A stretch of 64,000 bases of DNA from Paraburkholderia humisilvae (GCF_902859855.1 NZ_CADIKH010000002.1:248001-312000); one strand, 5' to 3'; numbered from the stretch's first letter, positions 23,548 to 35,949 are shown. Translations and numbers: made by a program. Notes: generated by a model not told the origin, from the letters alone.

Positions 23548-25452
23548 TCAGAACGCCTCGTCGGCAGAAAGATACCGCCACTGGCCCTGCGGCAGCGCAC
23601 CGAGTGCAACCCGGCCCATGCGCACCCGCTTTAACCCGACCACGTGCAGCCCAACCAGTTCGCACATCCGTCGGATCTGGCGTTTCTTTCCTTCACGCAA
23701 CACGAAACGCAGTTGCTCGCCGTTCTGCCAGCTGACCTGCGCGGATTTGAGCGGGATACCGTCCAGCTCGAGGCCGTGCCGCAACTGCGCGAGACTCTCG
23801 GGCGGAAAGTGCTGTTCGACGTCGGTCTCCACGTCGCCGTACGTGACGCGCACCAGGTACTCCTTGTCGACTTCCGAATGGCCGCCGATGAGCTGCTTCG
23901 CAACGCGGCCATCCTGTGTCAGAACGAGCAGCCCGGTCGAATCGATATCGAGGCGCCCGGCGGGCGCGAGCTGGCGCAGATGCGCGACGGAAAAACGGAT
24001 GTCGCTACGGTCGCCTTCCCAGCGGTTGTCCGGCGTGACCAGCGTGATGGCCGGCTGGTAGCCGTCCTCCGCCTGTCCCGACACGTAGCCCACCGGCTTG
24101 TGCAGCAGAATTGTCACCTGGCGCGCCTGCGCGGCTTCGGCGGCCGGGTCGATGTCGATGCGCACGTCGGGCCGCACGCGCGTGCCAAGCGTGTCGATCC
24201 GCTCGCCGTCGACGGACACCCAGCCCTTTTCAATCCATTCGTCCGCTTCGCGGCGTGAGCACAGGCCGAGCTCGGACATCAGCTTGGACAGGCGCAGCAT
24301 ACCGGGCGCGTCGATGCGCTCGCGGCGGGGAGCACGCTCGCCGGTGCTGGCTGGCGGCGGGTTTGCCTTGCGCGCGGGCTTTGCAGTCTTGCCGGCGTTG
24401 CCGCGCGGGTGGGCGCCCTGCGCCGCGCGTGGCGGGCGTTCGTCGCGCGTAAAGCGCTCCTGCCGCTCCGCATAGGACCCTTTGACTGGCTGTGCGTAAG
24501 TCCGCTCGCCGCGACTGGGCGATTCGGCCACTGACTTTGCAGGCCGGCCGCGCGTGGACGACAGGCCGTCGGCATCGCGCGGCGCGCGAGCACGGGGCGG
24601 CGTAGTCGGGTCTGCCGACGGGCGCGAGCGGTAAGGCGTGTCCGCAGCACGCGTCGATCGTTTCGTTTCGTCCGTGCCGCGGGAGTTGCGAGTGTCGCGA
24701 GTGTCGCGCGTATCGCGATAAGGACGGCGTGGCGGCGCGTCCTCCGCCAGACGGGACGGGCGTTCGCCGTCGCGGCCGCGGGGGTCGCGCTTGTCGCCGG
24801 TCGAGCTGCCTTCACCGCGTCGTGTCGCAGCTGTGCTTGTCGACGAACCGCGGGTCGCACGTTCGCCGCCGGGCCGGCGTTGCTGGCCGTCTTTGTCGGC
24901 TCGAGCGCGTACCGCTTGGCGCGCTGTGCTCCCCGATCCCGTCGAGCCGGAGCGGGGCGCGCGTTCGGCCGTTGGCCGGCGTTGCGTCCCTGCCGTGTCA
25001 CCTCGGTCACCGCGATCAGCGCGATCAGTGCGATCAGCGCGATCAGTGCGATCAGTGCGATCAGTGCGATCAGTGCGATCACTGCGGCCGCGCGCAACGG
25101 GCCGGTCAGCGGCGCGTGGTGTCCGAGCGGCGCGTTCCGGGCCCGCGTCGCCGGTATCGCGGGCAAACGCGGGCGCGCGCCTTTCTCCGCTCGCGCTGCC
25201 ACTGTTGCCGGGTTTCATGTCACCACTGCGTCGCGCTGCGCGCGGCGCTTCCTTCGCCCCGCCGGAGGGCGAGGCCGACCTCGCTTTGCCGCCCGTCGCG
25301 TCGACGGGTTTCCCCGCCGGCTTGACCGGGGCCTTGCGCACCGGCTTGCGCGCGACCGCGCTGCCGGAGCGTACCGGCGCGCGCTCGGCTGAAGCCGGCC
25401 GCGGATGCTTGGCTGTTAATTTGACTCGCATAAAGTTTGAAACTGGGCTCAC
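23548..25452 (-). CDS. rluB: 23S rRNA pseudouridine synthase RluB with a long disordered N-terminus
   Basis: Modifies a uridine of 23S rRNA (position 2605 in E. coli). 634 residues, against roughly 290 for E. coli RluB. The C-terminal third is the enzyme: S4 domain ([19 protein letters not shown]), GYVSGQ, catalytic-Asp motif [17 protein letters not shown], and KKRQIRRM. The first about 370 residues are low-complexity, rich in Arg, Ala, Asp, Gly, Pro and Thr, and contain DRT/DRA repeats. Start: GTG 25452 overlaps the glnD stop by 4 bases (GTGA); ATG 25431 is an alternative. Such Arg-rich extensions are common in Burkholderia pseudouridine synthases and may bind RNA, but that is inference. Confidence 0.92.
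   Translation of the reverse strand: MSPVSNFMRVKLTAKHPRPASAERAPVRSGSAVARKPVRKAPVKPAGKPVDATGGKARSASPSGGAKEAPRAARRSGDMKPGNSGSASGERRAPAFARDTGDAGPERAARTPRAADRPVARGRSDRTDRTDRTDRTDRADRTDRADRGDRGDTAGTQRRPTAERAPRSGSTGSGSTARQAVRARADKDGQQRRPGGERATRGSSTSTAATRRGEGSSTGDKRDPRGRDGERPSRLAEDAPPRRPYRDTRDTRDTRNSRGTDETKRSTRAADTPYRSRPSADPTTPPRARAPRDADGLSSTRGRPAKSVAESPSRGERTYAQPVKGSYAERQERFTRDERPPRAAQGAHPRGNAGKTAKPARKANPPPASTGERAPRRERIDAPGMLRLSKLMSELGLCSRREADEWIEKGWVSVDGERIDTLGTRVRPDVRIDIDPAAEAAQARQVTILLHKPVGYVSGQAEDGYQPAITLVTPDNRWEGDRSDIRFSVAHLRQLAPAGRLDIDSTGLLVLTQDGRVAKQLIGGHSEVDKEYLVRVTYGDVETDVEQHFPPESLAQLRHGLELDGIPLKSAQVSWQNGEQLRFVLREGKKRQIRRMCELVGLHVVGLKRVRMGRVALGALPQGQWRYLSADEAF
25011..25082. repeat. Eight 9-bp tandem repeats within rluB
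   Basis: Eight consecutive units of YGCGATCAG (the last ends in C). Each carries one GATC, so GATC sites occur every 9 bp. On the coding strand they encode alternating Asp-Arg-Thr and Asp-Arg-Ala. The 9-bp period keeps the frame whatever the copy number. Confidence 0.95.
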
Positions 25453-28022
25453 ACTGCGATCGCGCGCAGCAATTCGGTTTCGACCTGGATTTGACGCCGG
25501 TTGTCGGAGAGGCCGTGCCCGTCAAGCAGGAACACGTCCTCGACGCGTTCGCCAAGCGTATTGATCCGCGCCGCATGGACGCCGACCCGGTGCTCGGCCA
25601 GCACGCGCGCGATCGAATAAAGGAGGCCTGGCCGGTCGTTCGCGGACACGGACAGGATGTAGTACTGACCGCGTTCGTCGGCCCTGAGGTCGACGCGCGG
25701 CGTAATCGGGAAGGTGCGCGACAGGCGCGAGAGCCGTCCCTTCGACGGCTCGGGCAGCGTGCTGGCGGCGGCGAGGCGAATCGCCAGCTCCTGCTCGACA
25801 AGATTCGCGATGTCGCGATAGTGAACGTCATGCTCGGTATGCGCAACGATAAAGTTGTCGAGCGCGTAGCCGTGCTGCGTCGTGCTGACGCGCGCATCCA
25901 GCACCGACAGGCCGTTGCGGTCGAAATACGCGCAGATGCCGGCGAACAGGTCGGGGCGGTCCTTCACATAGACGAGCACCTGCAGCGCCTCGCCGATCGG
26001 CGACGGCCGCGCGCGCACGATCGGCGTGTCGGTCTCGACATGGCGATACAGCACACGCGTCTGCCATGCAATATCGGCCGCGTCGTGGCGCAGGAAATAG
26101 CCGACGTCGAGCTTGTCCCACAGCACCTTGTGCGCGTATTCAGGCACGGTTTCAAGTCGTAGCAGCGCGAGTGCTTCCTCCTTGCGCATCTTCATTTCTG
26201 AATGCGCATCGGGTTTCGCGCCGCCGAGCACCGACAGCGTCACGCGGTACAGGTCTTCGAGCAGCTTGCCTTTCCAGGTGTTCCAGACTTTCGGGCTGGT
26301 GCCGCGGATGTCGGCGACCGTCAGCAGATAGAGCGCGGTCAGCCGCCGCTCGTCGCCGACCAGCTCGGCAAATCGCTTGATGACTTCGAGGTCGCTCGTA
26401 TCCTGCTTCTGCGCGACCTGGCTCATCGTCAAATGGTGTTCGACAAGCCACACGACGAGCGCGTTGTCCTCGGCGGGAATGCCGTGCTCGCGGCAGAAGC
26501 GTCGCGCGTCGGCCATGCCGAGCTTCGAATGGTCGCCGCCGCGGCCCTTCGCGATGTCGTGAAAGAGCGCCGCGACATACAGTACCCACGGCCGCTCGAA
26601 ATTGGTGATGAGCTGACTGCAGAACGGATATTCGTGCGCATGCTCGGCGATCGCGAAGCGGCGCAGATTGCGCAGCACCATCAGGATGTGCTGATCGACC
26701 GTATACACGTGATACAGGTCGTGCTGCATCTGCCCGACGATGCGGCGGAAATTCAGCAGATAGCGGCCGAGCACACTCGTCTGGTTCATCAGACGGAACG
26801 CATGGGTGATGCCGGCCGGCTGCTTCAGGATGGCCATGAACAGACGCCGGTTCTCCGGGTCGCGCCGCCAGTGCTGATCCATCTTGTCGCGCGCGTTGTA
26901 CAGCGCGCGCAGCGTGCGCGCCGACAGGCCCTTCACGCCGGGCGTCTCTTCGTACAGCAGGAACGCTTCGAGAATCGCGCTCGGATGGCGTTCGAAGACG
27001 TCGTCGGACGTGATTTCGAGCATGCCCTGCTTTTCGACGAAGCGCTCCGAAATGACTCGCGTAATGCCGCTCGTGCTCGGGAACAATTGCGCTTCGATGT
27101 TCTGGATCAGGATTGTCGCGAGCTGGGTGACCGCCTTCGCGGCCCAGTAGTAGCGGCGCATCAACTGCTCGCTTGCCCGTCGGGTCGCGCTCGCCTTGTA
27201 GCCGAAGCTCTCGGCAAGCGGATTCTGCAGGTCGAACACGAGGATGTCCTGACGGCGTCCCGCCAGAATGTGCAGACGGGCACGCAGCGTCTTCAGAAAC
27301 GCCTCGTTGCGCCGCAACTCGCGCGCCTCGCGCGACGTAATCAGCCCGCGCGCCTCCAGTTCGCGCCAGCTGCTGCCAAAGCCCGCGGCGCGTGTGACCC
27401 ACAGGATCAGCTGCAAGTCGCGCAGGCCGCCCGGACTTTCCTTCACGTTGGGCTCGAGCGCGTACGGCGTGTCCTGAAACTTCGCGTGCCGCTGGCGCAT
27501 TTCCAGTACTTTCGCCTGGAAGAACGCGCGCGGATCGAGCGCATCCTGATACCGTAGCGCAAAGCTTTCAAAGACCGCCGTGTTGCCGCAAATGCGCCGA
27601 GCTTCCAGCAGCGATGTCCGTACGGTCACGTCGTTGGCGGCTTCCTCGATGCACTGCGACACGGTGCGCACACTGCTGCCAAGTTCGAGGCCCAGATCCC
27701 ACGCCAGCCCGATGAATTTCTCGATGCATGCCTCGCTGTTCGGCAGCGGCGTGTCGGGCAGCAGCACCAGGATGTCGATGTCCGAATGCGGCGCAAGCTC
27801 GCCGCGCCCGTAGCCGCCCACCGCGACGAGCGCAAACGACGCGGACAGCTCGCACGCGGACCACGCGCTCTTCAGCGCGTCGTCGGTGATGCGGGCGAGC
27901 GCGCGCATCGGCGCGTCGACGTTGGCCGCCGTCTTGAAGCGCTCCAGCAACGGATTCTTGGCCATCTTGTAGTCCGCCTTCAGCGACGTGGCTTCGGAAT
28001 GGGCGGCTAAAACGCTACTCAT
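25449..28022 (-). CDS. glnD: Bifunctional uridylyltransferase/uridylyl-removing enzyme GlnD
   Basis: Senses glutamine and modifies or demodifies PII proteins, setting nitrogen control. 857 residues. Nucleotidyltransferase motif [17 protein letters not shown] (about 68-84); HD-domain hydrolase with [15 protein letters not shown] (about 485-500) for deuridylylation; two C-terminal ACT domains (about 690-770 and 795-857, the last opening [20 protein letters not shown]). All key residues appear intact. It starts 28 bases after map and overlaps rluB, so map-glnD-rluB looks like an operon. Confidence 0.97.
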   Translation of the reverse strand: MSSVLAAHSEATSLKADYKMAKNPLLERFKTAANVDAPMRALARITDDALKSAWSACELSASFALVAVGGYGRGELAPHSDIDILVLLPDTPLPNSEACIEKFIGLAWDLGLELGSSVRTVSQCIEEAANDVTVRTSLLEARRICGNTAVFESFALRYQDALDPRAFFQAKVLEMRQRHAKFQDTPYALEPNVKESPGGLRDLQLILWVTRAAGFGSSWRELEARGLITSREARELRRNEAFLKTLRARLHILAGRRQDILVFDLQNPLAESFGYKASATRRASEQLMRRYYWAAKAVTQLATILIQNIEAQLFPSTSGITRVISERFVEKQGMLEITSDDVFERHPSAILEAFLLYEETPGVKGLSARTLRALYNARDKMDQHWRRDPENRRLFMAILKQPAGITHAFRLMNQTSVLGRYLLNFRRIVGQMQHDLYHVYTVDQHILMVLRNLRRFAIAEHAHEYPFCSQLITNFERPWVLYVAALFHDIAKGRGGDHSKLGMADARRFCREHGIPAEDNALVVWLVEHHLTMSQVAQKQDTSDLEVIKRFAELVGDERRLTALYLLTVADIRGTSPKVWNTWKGKLLEDLYRVTLSVLGGAKPDAHSEMKMRKEEALALLRLETVPEYAHKVLWDKLDVGYFLRHDAADIAWQTRVLYRHVETDTPIVRARPSPIGEALQVLVYVKDRPDLFAGICAYFDRNGLSVLDARVSTTQHGYALDNFIVAHTEHDVHYRDIANLVEQELAIRLAAASTLPEPSKGRLSRLSRTFPITPRVDLRADERGQYYILSVSANDRPGLLYSIARVLAEHRVGVHAARINTLGERVEDVFLLDGHGLSDNRRQIQVETELLRAIAV

Positions 28023-28050
28023 AGGCGGGCGAGTGGGTGGCGGTGTGCAA

Positions 28051-28866
28051 TCAGGCGGTGGTGGCGGCGGCCACGATCTGCGGACGCTCGGGAGTACCGG
28101 CGGAAACGGTCAGCACTTCGTAGCCGGTCGCGGTGACGAGAATCGTATGTTCCCATTGCGCGGACAGGCTGCGGTCTTTCGTCTTGACGGTCCACTGGTC
28201 GGGCATCGTGCGGATGTCGCGACGGCCCGCGTTGATCATCGGCTCGATCGTGAAGATCATGCCGGGTTCGAGCTGGATGCCGGTGCCGGGACGGCCGTAG
28301 TGCAGCACCTGCGGCTCGTCGTGAAACACGGTGCCAATGCCGTGTCCGCAATACTCGCGCACGACGCTATAGCCTTGTGCCTCCGCGTGCTTCTGGATCG
28401 CATGGCCGATGTCGCCGAGGTGGCCGCCCGGGCGCACCTGCTCGATGCCGAGCCACATGCATTCGTAAGTGGTCTGCACGAGCCGTTTCGCGAGAATCGA
28501 CCCTTCGCCGACGATGAACATCCGGCTCGTGTCGCCAAAAAAGCCGTGCTTGATCACGGTCACGTCGATATTCAGCGTATCGCCGTTTTTCAGCACCTTG
28601 TCGCCGGGGATGCCGTGGCAGATCACGTCGTTGACCGACGTGCAAACCGATTTCGGATACGGCGGGTAGCCCGGCGGCTGATAGTTGAGCGGAGCGGGCA
28701 CCGTGCCTTGCACGTTCACCATATATTCGTGGCACAGACGGTCCAGTTCGCCCGTTGTGACGCCGGCCTGCACGAACGGCGTGATGTGGTCGAGCACTTC
28801 GCTTGCGAGCCGGCCGGCAACGCGCATCTGCTCGATGTCCTGTTCGTTTCTGAGCGTAATAGCCAT
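28051..28866 (-). CDS. map: Methionine aminopeptidase, type I
   Basis: Removes N-terminal methionine from new proteins. 271 residues, type Ia (no insert). Metal ligands fall in the usual order: His in [12 protein letters not shown], Asp in [20 protein letters not shown], His in [13 protein letters not shown], Glu in [10 protein letters not shown], and a last Glu in QWEHTILVT. It is divergent from rpsB, the standard bacterial arrangement, and heads the map-glnD-rluB group. Confidence 0.97.
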   Translation of the reverse strand: MAITLRNEQDIEQMRVAGRLASEVLDHITPFVQAGVTTGELDRLCHEYMVNVQGTVPAPLNYQPPGYPPYPKSVCTSVNDVICHGIPGDKVLKNGDTLNIDVTVIKHGFFGDTSRMFIVGEGSILAKRLVQTTYECMWLGIEQVRPGGHLGDIGHAIQKHAEAQGYSVVREYCGHGIGTVFHDEPQVLHYGRPGTGIQLEPGMIFTIEPMINAGRRDIRTMPDQWTVKTKDRSLSAQWEHTILVTATGYEVLTVSAGTPERPQIVAAATTA

Positions 28867-29158
28867 GGATGGGGCCTTCGGGTGTGGCCTATGTTGGCCA
28901 GATGCGGATTTATCGCCGGATTATCTCACCATCTTCCTGCTGCCGCAGGCTTTTGCAAGGTGGGTGCGCCGCGTGGCGGCCGGTTGGCGGCCGCCTGGCG
29001 GGTTGCCTGGTGGTTGCCTGGTGGTCCGGCGCTCAGGTGGCGGCCCGTTTTCTTCTGCACAGTCATGGTCCGTGCGAGCCGTTGTTTTGCGTGATCCTGC
29101 ACCTTTTTTGACTGGCGCGACCGCTTTCCCGGTATGGCTTCGCAACGTGTGACGCAGG
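28867..29158. other. Left half of the map-rpsB divergent intergenic region
   Basis: About 290 bases without a gene. 28960-29060 is G/T-rich low-complexity sequence with two perfect tandem copies of an 11-mer (GGTTGCCTGGT, 29001-29011 and 29012-29022). It must hold the map promoter on the minus strand, but I could not pick out convincing boxes. Confidence 0.5.
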
Positions 29159-29188
29159 TTGAGTCATGCAACAGTCGCGTGCTATAAT
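29159..29188 (+). promoter_or_regulatory. Candidate sigma-70 promoter for rpsB-tsf
   Basis: -35 TTGAGT (29159-29164), 18-base spacer, perfect -10 TATAAT (29183-29188). It predicts a start near 29195 and therefore a leader of about 280 bases before rpsB. Confidence 0.8.
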
Positions 29189-29194
29189 CTTCGG

Positions 29195-29473
29195 CTAAGT
29201 CGCTCGCCAAGTTTTTGTTTTTGCCCTTAAGCAACGCTTAAGGCAGGGCAGTGGAGACAGGACAGTGGCAAGCGGCTAACTCGCAAGCCGGCGCACCCAG
29301 GGTGTTCGCGGCGTCAGGTCTTCCCCAGGTCGATATCATGCGGCCAATGTGCGGCTGATGTGCGGTGCGGTAAAACGCGCAGTATGTCGGCCGATCGGGT
29401 TCAACCCGGGGTGAAGTCCGCGCCAAGGATACGGCAGCCGGCTTAAGACCCAACCCTCGCGGAGATTTTGTTC
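29195..29473 (+). promoter_or_regulatory. Long structured 5' leader of rpsB
   Basis: Between the candidate promoter and the rpsB start. It contains a perfect 8-bp, 3-base-loop hairpin (CCTTAAGC-AAC-GCTTAAGG, 29225-29243). Two 11-base direct repeats follow (CAGGGCAGTGG 29244-29254, CAGGACAGTGG 29258-29268), then a GGGTTCAACCC mini-hairpin near 29397. Autoregulatory leaders bound by S2 are known upstream of rpsB in other proteobacteria; whether this is one is inference. A GGAG ribosome-binding site is at 29461-29464. Confidence 0.5.
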
Positions 29474-30229
29474 ATGGCAGTTACCATGCGTCAGATGCTG
29501 GAAGCCGGTGTCCACTTTGGTCACCAGACGCGCTTCTGGAACCCCAAGATGGCCCCGTTCATTTTCGGCCATCGCAACAAGATTCACATCATCAACCTCG
29601 AAAAAACGCTGCCGATGTATAACGACGCGCTGAAGTATGTGCGTCAGCTGGCGGCGAATCGCGGCACGATCCTGTTCGTCGGCACGAAGCGCCAATCGCG
29701 CGACACGATCGCGGAAGCCGCGCAGCGCGCGGGCATGCCGTTCGTGAACGCACGCTGGCTCGGCGGCATGCTGACCAACTTCAAGACGCTGAAGGTATCG
29801 ATCAAGCGCCTGAAGGACATGGAAGCAGCGGTTGAGGCGGGTGAGCTCGAGAAAATGAGCAAGAAGGAAGCGCTGCTGTTCGAACGCGAAATCGCGAAGC
29901 TGCAAAAGTCGATCGGCGGCGTGAAAGATATGGGCGGTATTCCGGACGCAATCTTCGTGGTCGACGTCGGCTACCACAAGATCGCCGTGACCGAAGCGAA
30001 CAAGCTGGGCGTGCCGGTGATCGCGGTGGTCGATACGAACCACTCGCCGGAAGGCGTCGATTACGTGATCCCGGGCAACGATGACGCGAGCAAGGCCGTG
30101 ACGCTGTATGCGCAAGGCGTGGCCGACGCGATCCTCGAAGGTCGTGCGAACGCGGTCAACGAAGTGGTGCAGGCAGCCCGTGGCGGCGATGACGGCGACG
30201 AGTTCGTCGAGGTCAACGGGGAGGCGTAA
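29474..30229 (+). CDS. rpsB: 30S ribosomal protein S2
   Basis: Small-subunit protein at the head-body junction, needed for S1 binding. 251 residues from ATG 29474 ([19 protein letters not shown]); an in-frame codon at 29468 is too close to the GGAG site. Family blocks: [26 protein letters not shown] and PDAIFVVDV...[14 protein letters not shown]. The acidic C-terminus ([11 protein letters not shown]) is usual in Burkholderia. tsf follows after a strong terminator. Confidence 0.99.
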   Translation: MAVTMRQMLEAGVHFGHQTRFWNPKMAPFIFGHRNKIHIINLEKTLPMYNDALKYVRQLAANRGTILFVGTKRQSRDTIAEAAQRAGMPFVNARWLGGMLTNFKTLKVSIKRLKDMEAAVEAGELEKMSKKEALLFEREIAKLQKSIGGVKDMGGIPDAIFVVDVGYHKIAVTEANKLGVPVIAVVDTNHSPEGVDYVIPGNDDASKAVTLYAQGVADAILEGRANAVNEVVQAARGGDDGDEFVEVNGEA

Positions 30230-30246
30230 CGCGACCCGGGTCCGGC

Positions 30247-30280
30247 AAAAAAGGGGGCTTGCTAGAGGCCCCCTTTTTTT
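30247..30280 (+). terminator. Strong terminator between rpsB and tsf
   Basis: AAAAAAGGGGGC, short loop, then GCCCCCTTTTTTT. It would end or attenuate rpsB transcripts, leaving tsf to read-through or to its own promoter in the 230-base gap that follows. An rpsB-tsf attenuating terminator also exists in E. coli. Confidence 0.9.
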
Positions 30281-30515
30281 AGCCCGCGGCCGTTGCATGC
30301 CGCACGCCTCGCACCGCGCCGTGGTGCGATCGGCCAGCGAGCGGGTGAGCGAATGCAGGCGGGGCAACAGGCAGCAATCAGGGTGAAAGCGTGGCGTACC
30401 GGGTAACGGCGATAACGGTGTGCGTCGCGCCAAATGGTTCTTCGCCGACGGCGGTGTGGCTCGCAGTGCGAAGCACGGCCGGCGGCGCGACAAGTACAGA
30501 CTCAAGGAGCGAATG

Positions 30516-31397
30516 ATGGCGGCAATTACCGCAAGCATGGTTGCAGAACTGCGCGCGAAGACCGATGCGCCGATGATGGAGTGCAAGAAGGCGCTGACCG
30601 AAGCGGAAGGCGACATGGCGCGTGCGGAAGAACTGCTGCGCGTGAAGCTCGGCAACAAGGCCAGCAAGGCCGCGTCGCGCGTGACGGCCGAAGGTGTGAT
30701 CGCGTCGTATATCGGCGGCAACGCGGGCGCGCTCGTCGAGCTGAACTGCGAGACGGATTTCGTCTCGAAGAACGACGATTTCAACGCGTTCGCGAGGCAG
30801 GTCGCAGAACTGATCGCAACGAAGAACCCGGCTGACGTAGCGGCGCTGTCGGCGCTGCCGCTCAACGGCGAAACGGTCGACGCCGTGCGTCTCGCACTGG
30901 TCGGCAAGATCGGCGAGAACCTGTCGATTCGCCGTTTCGCGCGTTTCGAAACGCCGAACAAGCTGACGTCCTACCTGCACGGTACGCGCATCGGCGTGCT
31001 GGTCGAGTACACGGGCGCGGACGAGCAGGTCGGCAAGGACGTCGCGATGCATATCGCCGCGATGAAGCCGGTCTCGCTGTCGTCGAACGACGTGCCGGCC
31101 GATCTGATCGCCAAGGAGCGCAGCATCGCGGAACAGAAGGCGGCCGAATCGGGCAAGCCGGCGGAAATCGTCGCGAAGATGGTCGAAGGCAGCGTCCAGA
31201 AGTACCTGAAGGAAGTGTCGCTGCTGAACCAGCCGTTCGTGAAGAACGATAAGCAGACGATTGAGCAGATGCTGAAAGCGGCCGGCACCAGCGTGCAGAA
31301 ATTCGCGCTGTTCGTGGTCGGCGAGGGCATCGAGAAGCGTCAGGACGACTTCGCGGCCGAAGTGGCTGCGCAGGTCGCTGCTGCAAAGCAGCAATAG
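30516..31397 (+). CDS. tsf: Elongation factor Ts
   Basis: Guanine-nucleotide exchange factor for EF-Tu. 293 residues from ATG 30516, chosen over ATG 30513 because AGGAG at 30505-30509 is then 6 bases away. N-terminal UBA-like domain and signature [19 protein letters not shown] (about 9-27), core block [17 protein letters not shown], and the C-terminal module ending [11 protein letters not shown]. Length and sequence are typical of the genus. Confidence 0.99.
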   Translation: MAAITASMVAELRAKTDAPMMECKKALTEAEGDMARAEELLRVKLGNKASKAASRVTAEGVIASYIGGNAGALVELNCETDFVSKNDDFNAFARQVAELIATKNPADVAALSALPLNGETVDAVRLALVGKIGENLSIRRFARFETPNKLTSYLHGTRIGVLVEYTGADEQVGKDVAMHIAAMKPVSLSSNDVPADLIAKERSIAEQKAAESGKPAEIVAKMVEGSVQKYLKEVSLLNQPFVKNDKQTIEQMLKAAGTSVQKFALFVVGEGIEKRQDDFAAEVAAQVAAAKQQ

Positions 31398-32395
<998 letters not shown>

Positions 32396-32493
32396 ACTCT
32401 TTGTCACATCAGCTGGGCTCGAGCGCGAGCCCAGGCCGCGGCTTTTCGTCTGCTGGCCGGCTCGCATCGTTTTGAAGGTTCGGAGGTTTAATC

Positions 32494-33054
32494 ATGTCTG
32501 TGGCTGACATCAAGAAAGGCGCTGAACAGAAAATGCAGCGCTCGATCGACGCGTTCAAAAACGACCTGTCGAAGATCCGCACGGGCCGTGCGCACACGGG
32601 GCTGCTCGACCACATCCAGGTCGACTATTACGGTTCGCCCGTGCCGATTTCGCAGGTCGCGAACCTGACACTCGTCGACGCGCGCACGATCGGCGTGCAG
32701 CCGTGGGAGAAGAAGATGGTCACGGTGGTCGAAAAGGCCATTCGCGAATCGGACCTGGGTCTGAACCCGGCGGCGCAGGGCGACCTGATCCGCGTGCCGA
32801 TGCCGGCGCTGACCGAAGAGCGCCGCCGCGAGCTCACCAAGGTCGTCAAGAGCGAAGGCGAAACGGCGAAGATTGCGGTGCGCAATCTGCGCCGCGACGC
32901 GAACGAGCAACTGAAAAAACTCGTAAAAGACAAAGAGATTTCCGAAGACGATGAGCGCCGCGCCGGTGACGACGTGCAGAAGCTGACGGACAAATACGTC
33001 GCGGAAATCGACAAACTCGTGCAGACGAAAGAAGCCGAGATCATGACGGTCTGA
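32494..33054 (+). CDS. frr: Ribosome recycling factor
   Basis: With EF-G, splits post-termination ribosomes. 186 residues, tRNA-shaped protein of a three-helix bundle and beta domain. Signatures: [27 protein letters not shown] and [15 protein letters not shown]. Preceded by GGAGG at 32483-32487. The frr stop lies 65 bases before the uppS start. Confidence 0.99.
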   Translation: MSVADIKKGAEQKMQRSIDAFKNDLSKIRTGRAHTGLLDHIQVDYYGSPVPISQVANLTLVDARTIGVQPWEKKMVTVVEKAIRESDLGLNPAAQGDLIRVPMPALTEERRRELTKVVKSEGETAKIAVRNLRRDANEQLKKLVKDKEISEDDERRAGDDVQKLTDKYVAEIDKLVQTKEAEIMTV

Positions 33055-33119
33055 TGCCGCGCGGCATTGGCGCCTTCAAGTCTTTACTTCTTTATTTGCA
33101 GAGTCACTTCCCGACGGCC

Positions 33120-33911
33120 ATGACCTATACCAGTTCAACCGTTCTCGTACCTGATGTCTCGGCTGTGCCGCGTCACATCGCGATCATCATGGACGGCAAC
33201 GGCCGTTGGGCGACACAGCGCCGGCTGCCACGCGTGGCCGGCCACTCGCGCGGCGTCGATGCGGTGCGCGCGACGGTCGAAGCGTGCGCGCGACGCGGCG
33301 TCGAATACCTGACGCTTTTTGCGTTCAGTTCCGAAAACTGGCGACGACCGGAAGATGAAGTCTCGTTCCTGATGCGCCTGTTTGTCACGGCGCTTGAGCG
33401 CGAGATCGGCAAGCTGCACGCGAACGGCATCAGGTTGCGTGTGGTCGGCGATCTGTCGGCGTTCGACCGGCGTATCCAGGACCTGATCCGGCGCGCCGAA
33501 ACCAAGACTGCACGCAATACACGACTCACGCTGACGATCGCCGCGAACTACGGCGGCCGCTGGGACATCATGCAAGCCACCCGCAAGCTCGTCGAACAGG
33601 CGGCGCTGACGGGCCATCCGGTCGAGGTCAGTGAGGAAGCGTTCGGCGAGCATCTCGCGATGGGGTACGCGCCGGAGCCGGACCTCTTTATCCGCACCGG
33701 CGGCGAGCAGCGTATCAGCAACTTCCTGCTGTGGCAGCTCGCGTATACCGAGTTTTATTTCACCGATACGTTCTGGCCGGATTTCGACGCCGATTCGCTC
33801 GGTCACGCGATCGCGTCGTATGCCGAGCGGGAGCGCCGCTTTGGGCGCACCAGCGCTCAACTCGACACGCAGTCGCCGCAGTCGCAGAACGCCGATTCGC
33901 TTTCATGCTAA
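33120..33911 (+). CDS. uppS: Undecaprenyl diphosphate synthase
   Basis: cis-Prenyltransferase making the C55 lipid carrier precursor for cell wall and LPS. 263 residues from ATG 33120; the frame is open to 33054 but 33120 gives the usual N-terminus. Catalytic Asp in [10 protein letters not shown] (about 24), with [28 protein letters not shown] and the C-terminal [20 protein letters not shown]. The last codons overlap cdsA by 7 bases. Confidence 0.98.
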   Translation: MTYTSSTVLVPDVSAVPRHIAIIMDGNGRWATQRRLPRVAGHSRGVDAVRATVEACARRGVEYLTLFAFSSENWRRPEDEVSFLMRLFVTALEREIGKLHANGIRLRVVGDLSAFDRRIQDLIRRAETKTARNTRLTLTIAANYGGRWDIMQATRKLVEQAALTGHPVEVSEEAFGEHLAMGYAPEPDLFIRTGGEQRISNFLLWQLAYTEFYFTDTFWPDFDADSLGHAIASYAERERRFGRTSAQLDTQSPQSQNADSLSC

Positions 33912-34726
33912 AGACCCGTGTCATCACGGCGATCGTTCTGCTGGCCGTGCTATTGCCGGTCACGCTGTTTGCGCCGATCGGCGCATTCGGCGCGCTGATC
34001 GCATTCGTTGTCGTATTTGCCGCGTGGGAGTGGGCGCGGCTGTTGAAGCTGAGTGGCACCGGGCCGGTTATCTACGCGATCGTCGCGGCGCTTGCGCTGG
34101 TCGCGAGCACGAAACTGGGCGTCGGGTATGTTGCGCCGCGGCCGCTTTTCGAGGCAGCCGCGATTTTCTGGGTGCTGGTCGGCCCGTTTGCGCTGATCCG
34201 CAAGCCGGTGCTGGCCGAAGGCGGCTGGCGCGTGTTCCTGCTCGCCGCGGGTATCGTCGCGTTTGCCGCCTGCTGGCACGCGTTGGTGGCCGCGCGTGCG
34301 ACCGGTGTCGCCTTTGTGCTTTCCCTGCTGCTGGTGGTATGGCTGGCGGATATCGGCGCATACTTTGCCGGTAAGGCTTTCGGCAGGCACAAGCTGGCGC
34401 CGGCAATCAGCCCCGGCAAGACCTGGGAGGGCGCGATCGGCGGCTGGCTCGTGGTGATCGTCGTGGCTTTCATCGCGGCGCTGACCGGCGCGTTCAAGCC
34501 GACCCTGTTTTTTACGCTGCTGGAACGCCTCGGTTCCATGCGTGCGCTAATCGCGTTGACGCTGCTGGTCGTGTTCAGCGTGGTTGGCGATCTGTTCGAG
34601 TCGATGTTAAAACGCCAGGCCGGCGTCAAGGATTCGAGCGGCCTGCTGCCGGGCCACGGCGGCGTGCTCGACCGCATCGACGCGTTGTTGCCCGTGCTGC
34701 CGCTCGCCATGCTGCTGCTCGGCTAG
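33905..34726 (+). CDS. cdsA: Phosphatidate cytidylyltransferase
   Basis: Inner-membrane enzyme making CDP-diacylglycerol, the branch point for all phospholipids, including the substrate pool for the cls product in this window. 273 residues from ATG 33905 ([19 protein letters not shown]). About eight membrane segments; the family signature is at the C-terminus ([20 protein letters not shown], then DRIDALL). dxr begins 10 bases later. Confidence 0.97.
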   Translation: MLKTRVITAIVLLAVLLPVTLFAPIGAFGALIAFVVVFAAWEWARLLKLSGTGPVIYAIVAALALVASTKLGVGYVAPRPLFEAAAIFWVLVGPFALIRKPVLAEGGWRVFLLAAGIVAFAACWHALVAARATGVAFVLSLLLVVWLADIGAYFAGKAFGRHKLAPAISPGKTWEGAIGGWLVVIVVAFIAALTGAFKPTLFFTLLERLGSMRALIALTLLVVFSVVGDLFESMLKRQAGVKDSSGLLPGHGGVLDRIDALLPVLPLAMLLLG

Positions 34727-34736
34727 AGAAAGAGAG

Positions 34737-35918
34737 ATGAAAAAACGATTGACCTTGCTCGGTTCCACGGGCTCGATTGGAGACAGCACGCTCGATGTGA
34801 TTGCGCGGCATCCGGAGCGCTTTTCCATCTATGCGCTGACTGCGCACCGCAACGGCGACAAGCTCGTCGATCAATGCCTGCGCTTCCAGCCCGAAGTGGC
34901 GGTGGTCGGCGATGCGGCGACCGCGCAGCAGGTCGCTGACAAACTCCGCGCGGCCGGTTGCAAGACCGAGGTGTTGTACGGACCGCAAGCGCTCGTCGAC
35001 GTGTCGAAGAGCGACAGCTGCGATACGGTGGTCGCGGCGATCGTCGGTGCCGCCGGTCTCGCGCCAGGTCTTGCTGCCGCTCGTGCCGGCAAGCGCATTC
35101 TGCTCGCGAACAAGGAAGCGCTCGTGATGTCGGGCGCCATCTTCATGAACGCGGTGCGCGATAACGGCGCGATCCTGCTGCCGGTCGACAGTGAACATAA
35201 TGCGATCTTCCAGTGTCTGCCACGCGAAGCGGCGCTGCATGGCGGGGTCTCGAAGATCATTCTGACGGCGTCGGGTGGCCCATTTCGCACGCGCGAACCC
35301 GCAAGCCTTGTCGATGTAACGCCGGAAGAGGCGTGTAAGCATCCGAACTGGGTGATGGGGCGCAAGATTTCAGTCGATTCGGCAACGATGATGAACAAGG
35401 GCCTTGAGGTCATCGAAGCGCACTGGCTCTTCGGCCTCGCAGGCGATCGCATCGATGTGCTGATTCATCCGCAAAGCGTGATCCATTCGCTCGTGTCGTA
35501 CACGGACGGGTCGGTGCTTGCGCAACTGGGCAATCCCGACATGCGTACGCCGATTGCCCATGCGCTCGCGTTTCCGGAGCGCGTCGAATCCGGCGTTGCG
35601 CCGCTCGATCTCGCGCAGATTGCGATGCTCTCGTTCGAAAAGCCCGATTACGCGCGCTTCCCGTGTCTCGCGCTCGCGGTGAAGGCACTCGCCGCCGGCG
35701 GCGTCGCTAGTGCGGCGCTCAATGCGGCCAATGAAATCGCCGTCGACGCGTTCCTGTCGCGCCGGATTGGTTTCACGGCCATCGCGCAAGTCGTCGACGC
35801 GGTGTTGAACGCGCTGCCGAACCGCGACGCGGCAAGCCTTGACGATGTGCTCGAAGCGGATGCCGCAGCGCGGCGCGCGGCATCGTCGATGATCGACACG
35901 CTGCCGGCGCTCGCGTAG
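34737..35918 (+). CDS. dxr: 1-deoxy-D-xylulose 5-phosphate reductoisomerase
   Basis: Second step of the MEP isoprenoid pathway, feeding precursors to uppS. 393 residues. NADPH-binding [14 protein letters not shown] at the N-terminus; [12 protein letters not shown]; metal and substrate residues in [41 protein letters not shown]. The start ATG 34737 follows an AGAGA purine run. Position between cdsA and rseP is conserved in proteobacteria. Confidence 0.98.
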   Translation: MKKRLTLLGSTGSIGDSTLDVIARHPERFSIYALTAHRNGDKLVDQCLRFQPEVAVVGDAATAQQVADKLRAAGCKTEVLYGPQALVDVSKSDSCDTVVAAIVGAAGLAPGLAAARAGKRILLANKEALVMSGAIFMNAVRDNGAILLPVDSEHNAIFQCLPREAALHGGVSKIILTASGGPFRTREPASLVDVTPEEACKHPNWVMGRKISVDSATMMNKGLEVIEAHWLFGLAGDRIDVLIHPQSVIHSLVSYTDGSVLAQLGNPDMRTPIAHALAFPERVESGVAPLDLAQIAMLSFEKPDYARFPCLALAVKALAAGGVASAALNAANEIAVDAFLSRRIGFTAIAQVVDAVLNALPNRDAASLDDVLEADAAARRAASSMIDTLPALA

Positions 35919-35949
35919 CGCACGCAGCACGCCATTCAGTGAGGCGTCT

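Noticed and set aside
29397..29412. tRNA-like T-arm (GGGTTCAACCC) before rpsB
   Set aside because: No acceptor, anticodon or D-arm sequence around it; only a mini-hairpin in the leader.
29336..30961. 541-residue antisense frame over rpsB and tsf
   Set aside because: Covers two essential ribosomal genes and a terminator; no domain.
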